A DNA stretch of 64,000 nt, taken from assembly GCA_963850995.1 (NCBI GenBank), contig CAWKNQ010000016.1, forward strand, positions 186,001 to 250,000, in the 5' to 3' direction. Every line of letters begins with the position of its first letter. The first letter of the stretch is position 1. This DNA comes from Gaiellasilicea sp963850995 (GTDB lineage Bacteria > Actinomycetota > Thermoleophilia > Gaiellales > Gaiellaceae). The translations under genes and the position numbers were made by a program. The notes beneath the pieces were generated by a model that saw nothing but the letters and a program-made list of their open reading frames with translations, ran no database searches and was not told where the DNA came from. Below are positions 34,837 through 43,068 of this stretch, one piece after another.

Positions 34837-36734
34837 CCGAGTTCGGAGTGGCGCTCGCGAAGGACGTGATGGTGCCGATGCGGGACGGGATCCGCCTCGC
34901 GACGGACGTCTACCGCCCCGCCCACGAGGGGGAGCTGGTCGAGGGGCGGTACCCGACGATCCTCTGCCGGACGCCCTACGACAAGACCGACAAGCGCTAC
35001 AGCGAGATCGCCGACTTCTTCGTCCCGCACGGCTACGCCGTCGTGCTCCAGGACTGCCGCGACCGCTACCGGTCGGAGGGGACCGGCGACTACTTCCACA
35101 CCGTCACGCCACAACAGGGCCAGGACGGCTACGACACCGTCGAGTGGATCGCCGAGCAACGGTGGTCGAACGGCCGGGTGGGGACGGTCGGCTCGTCGTA
35201 CGCGGCGATCACGCAGGTGCGGCTGGCACTGGAGCGCCCACCGCATCTGACGGCGATCTGGCCGGACGTCGTGCCGACGAACTCGTTCCAGCACCAGTCA
35301 CGCGAAGGCGGAGCAATGCAGCTGCACATGTTCTGGGCGCTCTTCATCCACGCTCAGGACGCGCAGGACATCGCGGACGATCCGGACAAGCAGGCCGAGG
35401 TCTGGGGCGACCTGGCGAGACTGCGCGAGCTCTTCTGGGCGACGCCGTGGCAGCGCGGACAGCTCTCGCTTCGGCACACGCCGACCCTCGAGCAGGCGCT
35501 GATCGACTACACGACGCGCGGCGCCTACGACGACTACTGGGCGCAGGAGTCGAACGACTTCACGGCCCACTACGACCGGCACGCAGACGTCCCGGGGACG
35601 TTTTCGACCGGCTGGTTCGACGCGTTCCCGCACGCGGACAGCGAGTACTTCGCGGCGATGGCGGCGAAGAACGAGACGCCGCAGCGCCTGATCATCGGCC
35701 CGTGGAGCCATGTCGGCATGCGCGGCGACGCGACCTACACCCTCGACGTCGACTTCGGGCCGGAGTCGGTCTGGGGCGTGCGGCGCTACTTCGAGGAGCA
35801 GCTCGCCTTCTTCGACCGTTGGCTACGCGAGAACGGTGCCGCGCCGGCCGACGAGGCGCCGGTCCGGATCTTCGTGATGGGCGGCGGCTCGGGCCGGAAG
35901 ACGGCTCTGGGGAAGCTCGACCACGGCGGCCGCTGGCGCGAGGAGCACGAGTGGCCGCTTGCGCGGGCACAGGAGACGCCTCTCTACCTGCACGGCGACG
36001 GTTCGCTCTCACGCGAGGCGCCGAGCGGGCCCGCAGAGCCGCGGCGCTACACGTACGACCCCACCCACCCCGTGCCGACGATCGGCGGCAACTACTGCTC
36101 GGTCGGGGAGCTCCCCGCCGAAGGCGCCGCCATGGAGCCCGCGTGGTCGAGGTTCCTGAGCCCGGTGCTTCGCCTTCGCAACATCATGACCCCGGGCCCC
36201 GCCGACCAGAAGGAGTCGCCGGAGTTCTTCACCTCGCGGGAGCCGTACCCGCGGCTGTCCGAGCGCGCCGACGTGCTCGTCTACCAGACCGAGCCGCTCG
36301 CCGAGCCCGTCGAGGTGACCGGCCGAGCGGTCGTCAACCTCTGGATCTCGTCGAGCGCGCCCGACACCGACTTCACCGCGAAGCTCGTCGACGTGTACCC
36401 GTCGAACGAGGACTACCCCGACGGGTACGACATGCTGATCAACGACTCGATCATCCGTTGCCGCTACCGCGAGGGGTTCGACAGTGAGGTCTTTCTCACT
36501 CCCGGCGAGATCGTGCCCGTCTCGATCCTGCTCCCGCCGACCTCGAACGTTTTCGCGGCGGGTCACCGGATCCGCATCGACGTTTCGTCTTCGAACTTCC
36601 CCCGACTCGAGCGCAACCCCAACACCGGCGAGCCGATCGGCCGGCATACGCACGAGGTCTCCGCCGACCAGGCCGTCTACGCCGACGCGGAGCACCCGTC
36701 GCACGTCGTCCTGCCGGTTATTCCTGGCCAGTGA
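34833..36734 (+). CDS. CocE/NonD-family (S15-type) hydrolase
   Basis: Alpha/beta hydrolase of 633 residues of the X-Pro dipeptidyl-peptidase/CocE family: an S15 catalytic domain (about 1-330) and a C-terminal jelly-roll PepX_C domain. Nucleophile Ser122 lies in VGSSYAA, the acid is probably in the DATYTLDVDFGPE region, and the catalytic His is likely in IGPWSHVG. N-terminal VMVPMRDGIRLATDVYRPA is diagnostic. The reaction is hydrolysis of an ester, amide or proline-linked peptide. There is no signal peptide, so it acts inside the cell. GTG at 34833 in a GTGA overlap with hyuA2, and the next gene starts in another GTGA at its end. Confidence 0.92.
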   Translation: MTEFGVALAKDVMVPMRDGIRLATDVYRPAHEGELVEGRYPTILCRTPYDKTDKRYSEIADFFVPHGYAVVLQDCRDRYRSEGTGDYFHTVTPQQGQDGYDTVEWIAEQRWSNGRVGTVGSSYAAITQVRLALERPPHLTAIWPDVVPTNSFQHQSREGGAMQLHMFWALFIHAQDAQDIADDPDKQAEVWGDLARLRELFWATPWQRGQLSLRHTPTLEQALIDYTTRGAYDDYWAQESNDFTAHYDRHADVPGTFSTGWFDAFPHADSEYFAAMAAKNETPQRLIIGPWSHVGMRGDATYTLDVDFGPESVWGVRRYFEEQLAFFDRWLRENGAAPADEAPVRIFVMGGGSGRKTALGKLDHGGRWREEHEWPLARAQETPLYLHGDGSLSREAPSGPAEPRRYTYDPTHPVPTIGGNYCSVGELPAEGAAMEPAWSRFLSPVLRLRNIMTPGPADQKESPEFFTSREPYPRLSERADVLVYQTEPLAEPVEVTGRAVVNLWISSSAPDTDFTAKLVDVYPSNEDYPDGYDMLINDSIIRCRYREGFDSEVFLTPGEIVPVSILLPPTSNVFAAGHRIRIDVSSSNFPRLERNPNTGEPIGRHTHEVSADQAVYADAEHPSHVVLPVIPGQ

Positions 36735-37892
36735 GCGCCCTCGAGTTCGTGGCCGTCCCCGGTGGCCCGTTCGCGATGGGACTCGACCCTGCGCAGATGT
36801 ATCCGCCGGACGAGGACGAGACGCCGAGGCGGACCGTCCGGGTCGAAGGATTCCGGATCGCCCGGTTGCCGGTCACGGGCGCCGACGGCGTCCCCGTCAC
36901 GTACATCTCCCGCGACGAGGCCGAGGCGTTCTGCGCCGCGAACGGCGTGCGGCTCCCGACCGAGGTCGAATGGGAGGCGGCCGCACGCGGCGGGGACGAC
37001 CGGCTCTGGCCGTGGGGCGACGAGCCGCCCGACACGACGCGCGCGACCTTCGGCCGCGGCATCGGCGGGCCGTCGCGCGCCGGCATGCATCCCGCAGGTG
37101 CGGCGCCGTGCGGCGCCCTGGACCTGGCGGGCAACGTCTACGAGTGGACGGCCGACGGCGTGGTGCGCGGCGGCTCGTACCTCAGCGGGGCCGACGAGCT
37201 GCGCTGCTCGGCGCGCCTGCCGGTGCATCCCGCGGCGCGCGACACCTACATCGGCTTCCGCGTCGTCGCCGTCGAGCCGCGGCGGAGCTTCGACTGGGTC
37301 GACGTGCCGGCCGGCGACTACGTGATCGGGCGCGACGCGGACGAGTCACGTCAGCGGGTCGTCGAGGTGGACGGGTTCGAGCTCACGCGAACACCCGTCA
37401 CGAACGGGCAGTACGAGCGCTTCGTCGCCGAGACGGGCGCCGCCGCCCCGCCGCACTGGCCCGCCCCGCTCCGACCACCCGGTCACGTTCGTCGACTGGG
37501 ACGAGGCGTCGGCGTTCTGTGCCTGGGCCGGCGGCCGGCTGCCGATCGAGGCGGAATGGGAGAAGGGCGCGCGCGGCACCGACGGGCGCTCGTACCCGTG
37601 GGGCGACGAGGAGGACGAGGGTCGCGCCGCGGTCGGGCATGGGCTGAAGCACGGCTCAACCTCGCCGGTCGGCTCCCACCCCGACGGCGCCAGCCCGTAC
37701 GGTCTGCTGGACATGGCCGGAAACGTCTGGGAATGGACGTCGACGGAATACCCGCCGGGTGAGCGCGTGCTCCGCGGCGGCTCGTTTGCGAGCCCGGGAC
37801 TCGCCTGGGCCCGCTGCACGATGCGCAGTCACAGCCGCCCGGTGCGGCGACAAGCGCACATCGGTTTCCGGGTCGCGAGACAAGCCCGGTAG
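36731..37892 (+). CDS. Tandem SUMF1/FGE-sulfatase-domain protein, one frameshift
   Basis: About 386 residues after removing one extra C near 37465. Two SUMF1-like domains lie in tandem: domain 1 (FVAVPGGPFAMG, FCAANGVRLPTEVEWEAAAR, WPWGDE, LDLAGNVYEWT, VVRGGSY, GFRVVA) and domain 2 (WVDVPAGDYVIGRD, FCAWAGGRLPIEAEWEKGAR, YPWGDE, LDMAGNVWEWT, VLRGGSF, GFRVA). True formylglycine-generating enzymes use two copper-binding cysteines near GGSYLCxxxxxxC; here the first is Ser or Ala in both domains, so sulfatase activation is unlikely. A non-enzymatic or ergothioneine-synthase-like role is possible. GTGA overlap ties it to the CocE-type hydrolase. Convergent to the glycine-rich gene after seven bases. 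Confidence 0.85.
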
Positions 37893-37899
37893 CGAGTCC

Positions 37900-38826
37900 T
37901 CATGAGGCGCTGCACTCGTCTCGGTCGAGGTCGTAGGTGATCTTCGCTCGCCCGAAGCCACCGCTGACGCCGGTTCGGAAGACCGTTTCTGCGGGGCCGA
38001 GACCCGAGCCGCCGCCGCCGTGGCCGCCGCTGAAGGAGCGGCTGGAACCGCCTCCTCCCCCGCCGTAGAGCCCTCCGCCTCCGCCTCCGCCACCGCTGGC
38101 GCGACCAGCGGCGCCGTCGCCACCGAGTCCGAGCGAGCCGGCCGTCGCCGTGATCGAGAGATCGGAGGCGTTCCGGCCGGGGGTGCCCCCCGTGGTCCGA
38201 GTTCCGCCCTTGCCGCCGGTCGCGGGATTCGCCGACCCGAGGGCGTCAAAGCCGTCGTGGCCGGTCAGATCGCCCCCGTTGCCGCCACCGGTACCGATTG
38301 GCCCGCCGATCGCGCCGCCGGCGCCACCCGAACCCCCGGCGCCCACGATGATCCGGTGCGCGAGACCATCGCCCCCTCGACGGATGTCGGTTGCTCCGCC
38401 CCCGCCGGACCCGGCCTTCCCCCGGCGGTCGAGCGTTGCGCCGCCGTCGCCGCCCCCATTCCAGCCGCCGGCTCCCGGAGTCGACTCCACCGCTTCGCCA
38501 CCCCAGCCGCCCACACGAACTCGCAGGATCTCGCCGGGTGTGACCCTGAACTCTGCCGCCCCCTGTGCGCCGGCGCCCGGTGCGCCTGCGGTTCCGCCCG
38601 GACCTCCAGCCGCCCCGACAACCTCGATCCGGAGCCGACAGACACCGGCCGGCACGAGGAAGTCCTGAGGCAACCCCGTGAACGCGAACGTGGTCGCGAC
38701 GGGCGAGCTCGCGTCCGTCAGCAGCCAGACGGGGGGCACGCCGAAGGCGATCACTGCAGCCGCGAGGTAAAAGGAGCGCGCTCTTCGCCGCTGCTGGGAG
38801 GTGCCCTGAGCGCCTCGATTCGTCAT
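37900..38826 (-). CDS. Glycine-rich exported or membrane-anchored protein
   Basis: 308 residues. An Arg-rich start (QQRRRARS) leads into one hydrophobic segment (FYLAAAVIAFGVPPVWLLTD, about 19-38), either a signal or a membrane anchor. The rest is about one-third glycine in runs like GGGGGGGGLYGGGGGG, with IEVVGAAGGPGG, VRVGGWGGE and AHRIIVGAGGSGG, the pattern of the Gly-rich domain also found in ALK/LTK-type and surface proteins. It most likely lies outside the membrane as a wall or matrix component. The gene is divergent from the SARP-type regulator (57-base gap). No enzyme motif; function unknown. Confidence 0.75.
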   Translation of the reverse strand: MTNRGAQGTSQQRRRARSFYLAAAVIAFGVPPVWLLTDASSPVATTFAFTGLPQDFLVPAGVCRLRIEVVGAAGGPGGTAGAPGAGAQGAAEFRVTPGEILRVRVGGWGGEAVESTPGAGGWNGGGDGGATLDRRGKAGSGGGGATDIRRGGDGLAHRIIVGAGGSGGAGGAIGGPIGTGGGNGGDLTGHDGFDALGSANPATGGKGGTRTTGGTPGRNASDLSITATAGSLGLGGDGAAGRASGGGGGGGGLYGGGGGGSSRSFSGGHGGGGSGLGPAETVFRTGVSGGFGRAKITYDLDRDECSAS

Positions 38827-38841
38827 GCCCCAAGGTTCGCT

Positions 38842-38858
38842 GCGGCTGGTCTAGCCGC
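38842..38858. promoter_or_regulatory. Inverted repeat between glycine-rich gene and SARP-type regulator
   Basis: GCGGCT-GGTCT-AGCCGC: a 6-bp perfect inverted repeat with 5-base spacer, in the middle of the 57-base divergent gap. It may be an operator shared by both genes or a chance GC-rich repeat. Confidence 0.3.
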
Positions 38859-38883
38859 GGTCGAGCGGCGAGTACAGTGAGTT

Positions 38884-41838
38884 ATGGACTTCCGCGTACT
38901 CGGGCCGCTCGAGGCGGTGGCCGACGGGCGGGTCGTCGCGCTGGACGCCGCGAAGCCGCGTGCGCTCCTGGCGATCCTGCTCCTGCACGCAAGTGAGCCC
39001 GTGGCCAGCGATCGGCTGATCGAGGATCTCTGGGCCGGCCGTCCGCCGGCCACCGCGGCGAAGGTCCTGCAGACATACGTCTTCCAGCTCCGCAAGGCGC
39101 TCGGCACCGACGCGATCGTTACCCGGCCGGAGGGCTACGAGCTCCGGGTCGAGGCGGATGGAACTGATCTGCATCGCTTCGAACGTCTTGTGAGCGAGGC
39201 GCGAGCTGCCGAGCCGCCGGCCGCAGCCCAGCGCCTGCGCGAGGCCCTCTCGCTCTGGCGCGGCCCGCCGCTGGCCGAGTTCGCTTACGAGTCATGGGCG
39301 CAGGCTGAGATCGGTCGGCTCGACGAGCTTCACCTCTCCGCGCTCCAGGATCGCATCGACGCGGATCTCGCGCTCGGCCGCGACGGCGAGCTCGTCGGCG
39401 AGATCGAGGGTCTGGTCGCCGAGCACCCGCTATCGGAGCGCCTGCGCGGCCAGCTCATGCTCGCCCTCTACCACGCGGGCAGGCAGGCGGAGGCGGTGGA
39501 CGCCTACCGGTCGGCGAGGGCCACGCTCGTCGAGCAGGTCGGGATCGAGCCGGGGTCGGCGTTGCGCCGCCTCGAGCGTGCAATCCTCGAGCAGGATCCT
39601 GCGCTGGACGTCGTCTCGGTGCCTTCAAGCGCCCGGACGGTACCCAGGGCGCACAGCGCGATCGACCTCCTTCGTCGGCCGCAGTCGGGAGCAGCGAGAG
39701 ATTCGCACGCTGCTGGCCGGTGGAGACGTGCGTCTGCTGACGCTCACGGGAGCGGCCGGAACGGGGAAGACGCGGCTCGCGGTCGAGGCGACAGCGGGCT
39801 TGGACGCCGAGTTCCCGGACGGCGCCGTGCTCATCGAGCTCGCCCCGATCCGCGACTCCGACCAGGTCGCCACGACGATCGCCAATGCGCTCGGCCTGAC
39901 TGCGAGGCTGGGGGACGGATTGCTCGAAACGCTCGTCGTCTCGCTGCGCGGCCGGCGGGCGCTGCTCCTGCTCGACAACTTCGAGCAGGTACTCGACGCG
40001 GCGGCGCTGCTGAGCCGACCTGCTCGCGGGCGCACCTGACCTGACGCTCCTCGTCACCAGCCGCGCGCCGCTCGACATCCCCGAGGAGCGGATCTACCCG
40101 GTCCCGGCGCTCCAGCTTCCCGATCCGTCGCGCCCGCTCGAGGTCGGCCGACGTCCGCCGGACGGAGGCGGTACGGCTGTTCGTCGCTCGCGCACGCGAC
40201 GCTCGGCCTGACTTCGAGCTCTCGGAGCTGAACGCCGACGCGGTCGCCCGAGCTCTGCCTGCGCCTGGACGGGCTTCCGCTCGCGCTCGAGCTCGCCGCT
40301 GCCCGAACCAAGCTGTTCTCGCCGCGCGAGATCCTCGAGCGCCTCGCAGGAAGGCTCGAGCTTCTGAAGGCCGAGCCCGGCGCCGGCTTGCCCGAGCGGC
40401 ACCGGACGCTGCGAGCCGCGATCGAGTGGAGCTACGACCTGCTGGGCACGGAGGAACAGGCCCTCTTCACGAGCCTCGGCAATCTTCGTCGGCGGATTCA
40501 CGCTGAACGGTACCGAGGCGGTCGGCAAGCGATCTCGAGCTCGACGTCGTCGCCGGTGTCGAGTCGCTCCTGAGCATCAGCCTGCTCCGAACCGAGCCGC
40601 ATGGCCGGCGGCGAGCCGCGCTTCGGGATGCTGGAGACGATCCGCGAGTACGCGCTCGAGCGGCTGGGCGAGCGCGGCGACAGTGAGGCGGTGCAGCGCC
40701 GCTACGCAGAGCTTCTACGTCGAGCTCGTCGAGCAGGCCGAGCCCGCGTTGCGTCGGGCCGCAGCAACTGAGCTGGGTCGAGCGGCTCGACGCCGAGCTC
40801 GCCAACATCCGCGCGGCGCTGACCTGGGCGATCGGAGAACGAGGAGACAGAGACCGGTCTGCGGATCGGCGCAGGGCTCTGGCGCTACTGGCAGATGCGA
40901 GGACGCCTCGACGAGGGGCGGGAGCACCTCGAACAACTCCTGGCGGAGGGCTCCGGCTCGGCTGCCGCACGGGCTTCGGCCCAACACGCGGCCGCATCGC
41001 ATAGCGATGGACCCAGGGCGACCACGAGGCGGTGCGCCGTCTCCTGCGAGGCGAGCCTGCCCGTCCATCGCAGGCTGGCGGAGGATTGGCGCGTCCCGGG
41101 CTCACTTGCCGTCCTGGCCTCCTCGGCTCTCGCGACGAGTGACCTGGACCGGGCGCTCGCTCTCGCCGAGGAAGGGCTCGAGTGTTGCGCGGCGGTCTGG
41201 CGACATCTACCTGGTGGCCATGCTCGCTGTACAACGTCGGCGTGGCGCTTGCATGGAAGGGGGAGCTGGACGAGGCCGAGCGCTGCACTCGAGGAGAGCG
41301 TGAGCGGGGCTCGTCAGGGCCGGAAATGTCGCGCAGCGTCGCGAGTCACGGGCTAAGGGCGCTCGGCGTGGATCGCGCTGGCGCGGCGCGACTACGAACA
41401 GGCGCGCCCACACCTCGAGGAGAGCCTTGCACTCGGCACGTGCACGCTCGACGAGCCGTGGGGCATCTCTCACTCGCTCTCGAACCTCGCGCTCGTGGCA
41501 AACGAAGCGCGCGACCACGACACGGCGCGACGACTGCTGGCGGAGAGCGTCGAGATCGAGCTGCAAGCATGGGCGAGCGGCTGGGACTGGTCTCCAACCT
41601 CGAGGTGTATGCGCAGGGCTGGCCGCTACGAAGCGGTCATCCCGACCGGGCCGTCCGCCTGTACGCGATGCGCCAGCGTCCTTCGCGATTCGGTGGGACT
41701 CGACCCGTCCGAACCCGGGTGGCCGGACCCCGACATCGCACGTCGCTCGAGCTGCGTACGCGCGGTCGAGTGAGGAAGACATTCGCCGCGACAAGCGCGA
41801 GGGACGCGCTGACGCTCGACCCTCGCGACTACCGCTGA
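38884..41838 (+). pseudogene. SARP/AfsR-type regulator (BTAD, NB-ARC, TPR), many frame breaks
   Basis: About 980 codons. Residues 1-250 are intact: OmpR-type winged helix (MDFRVLGPLEAVADG, AAKVLQTYVFQLRKALG) plus BTAD (DLHRFERLVSEARA, LIAEHPLSERLR-like block, YRSARATLVEQVGIEPGSAL). Then, in shifting frames: SFVGRSREQREIRTL, P-loop TLTGAAGTGKTRLA, LLLLDNFEQVLDAA, the ARC block LRLDGLPLALELAAART, WSYDLLG, METIREYALERLGE-like sequence, and TPR-type helices ending near GLDPSEPGWPDP. At least ten frame changes are needed from 39.64 kb on, and every one I resolved is a single extra base, e.g. near 40018, 40144, 40250, 40485, 40515, 40600, 40705 and 40770. Either dense insertion errors or a decayed gene. 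Transcription factor of the antibiotic-regulator class if intact. Confidence 0.8.
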
Positions 41839-41931
41839 GGAGGGACTTGCGCGACACGTTGACGGCGCTCGCCTGCAGACCTAACGCTCAAGCTAAAAGA
41901 GGAAGAGGACTATGCGCGAGCGAGAAGCCAT

Positions 41932-43068
41932 ATGAACGTCGACGCGGACCGGCTGCGCGACCTGACGCTCGAGCTCGTCGAGGTCGAGAGCCCGACCGGG
42001 GACACCGCCGAGGTCGCGCGGCTCTACGGCAAGCGGCTCGAGGAGATCGGGATGGATGTCGAGCTGCTCGACGAGCGGTTCCCGAAGACCCCGATCGTCG
42101 TCGGGCGGCTTCGGGGTGACCGGCCGGGGCCGACGATCGTCCTCAACGGCCATCTCGACACCGTCCCGATCCCGCACGAGCCGCCGCGGCTCGACGGCGA
42201 GACGATCTACGGGCGCGGGACGGCGGACATGAAAGGGGCGCTCGCGTGCGCAGCCGAGACGGCGCGCGGAGTTCGGGAGCGCGGCTCCTTCCCCGGCGAG
42301 CTCGTGATCGTCGCGGTCGGGCTGCACGAGTCGCCCCTTGGACGCGGTGAGGACCTCACGTACCTCCTCGGCGAGCACGGCTTCACGGCCGACCTCGGCG
42401 TGGTCGGCGAGCTCGGCGCGTCGTCGCTGCCGGTCGCGCACGTGGGCTGCGCGACCTTCGAGATCACGATCCGCCGCGAGGGCGAGGTCACCCACGAGCT
42501 GATGACGGTCGCCGGCACGCCCAACCCGAATCTCGTCGCCGCCAGGGTGATCGAGGCGATCCGAGCACGCAACGAGGAGCTGGCCGCGGTCGAGCACGAA
42601 TGGGTCGGGCCCGAGTCGTACTTCCTCGGCGAGGTGCATGGCGGCGACTTCTACAACCGGCACCCGGTGGAGTGTCGGCTCGTGGGCACGCGCCGCTGGG
42701 CGCCGGGGAACACGCTGCAGCAGGCGGAGGCCGAGTTCGAAGGTCTTCTCGAGCCGATCGCGGCGGACTCCGGCTGCACGATCGACCTCGACCTTCAGAT
42801 CTCGCGGGGCGCGTACCGGATCGATCCCGAGGACAGGCTCGTCGTCGCGCTCCGCGAGGCGTACCGCGACGTCACAGGGCAGGAGCTGACGCTGACCGGC
42901 GTCAGGCTCGTCGCCGACGGCGCGATCTTCAACGCGGCGGGGATCCCCACCGTCTACCACGGCCCGATGGGAACCGGCGCGCACGGGGACGTCGAGTCGA
43001 TCGAGGTCGCGGAGCTCGTGCGCGCGACCCGGGTCTATCTCGCCTTGCTGGAGCGGCTCTGGGCCTGA
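41932..43068 (+). CDS. M20-family metallohydrolase (acetylornithine deacetylase/ArgE-like)
   Basis: Zinc hydrolase of 378 residues with catalytic and lid domains. His74 and Asp76 (NGHLDTVP) and the bridging Asp99 (GRGTADMKGALA) match M20; at the usual Glu-Glu pair the sequence is GLHESPLGRGED, so the general-base position is His132-Glu133, a variant I recall from one M20 subgroup. The C-terminal zinc His is probably in GTGAHGDVESI. The reaction would be cleavage of an N-acyl or amide bond from an amino-acid-like substrate. ATG at 41932; the AG-rich stretch at 41898-41910 is 20 bases upstream, with a very short ATG frame between. CTGA overlap to the acyl-CoA synthetase. Confidence 0.88.
   Translation: MNVDADRLRDLTLELVEVESPTGDTAEVARLYGKRLEEIGMDVELLDERFPKTPIVVGRLRGDRPGPTIVLNGHLDTVPIPHEPPRLDGETIYGRGTADMKGALACAAETARGVRERGSFPGELVIVAVGLHESPLGRGEDLTYLLGEHGFTADLGVVGELGASSLPVAHVGCATFEITIRREGEVTHELMTVAGTPNPNLVAARVIEAIRARNEELAAVEHEWVGPESYFLGEVHGGDFYNRHPVECRLVGTRRWAPGNTLQQAEAEFEGLLEPIAADSGCTIDLDLQISRGAYRIDPEDRLVVALREAYRDVTGQELTLTGVRLVADGAIFNAAGIPTVYHGPMGTGAHGDVESIEVAELVRATRVYLALLERLWA

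Noticed and set aside
37898..37907. CCTCATGAGG palindrome between convergent genes as terminator
   Set aside because: Only 10 bases with no loop and it overlaps the stop of the glycine-rich gene; too weak to support.
38884..41838. Programmed frameshifting in the SARP-type gene
   Set aside because: At least ten shifts, no repeated slippery sequence, and all explained by single extra bases. Sequence error or decay is far simpler.
41911..41934. Seven-codon upstream frame (ATG CGC GAG ...) ending in ATATGA before the M20 gene as a leader peptide
   Set aside because: Too short and without regulatory codons or hairpins to call; it may only reflect the AG-rich region used for ribosome binding.
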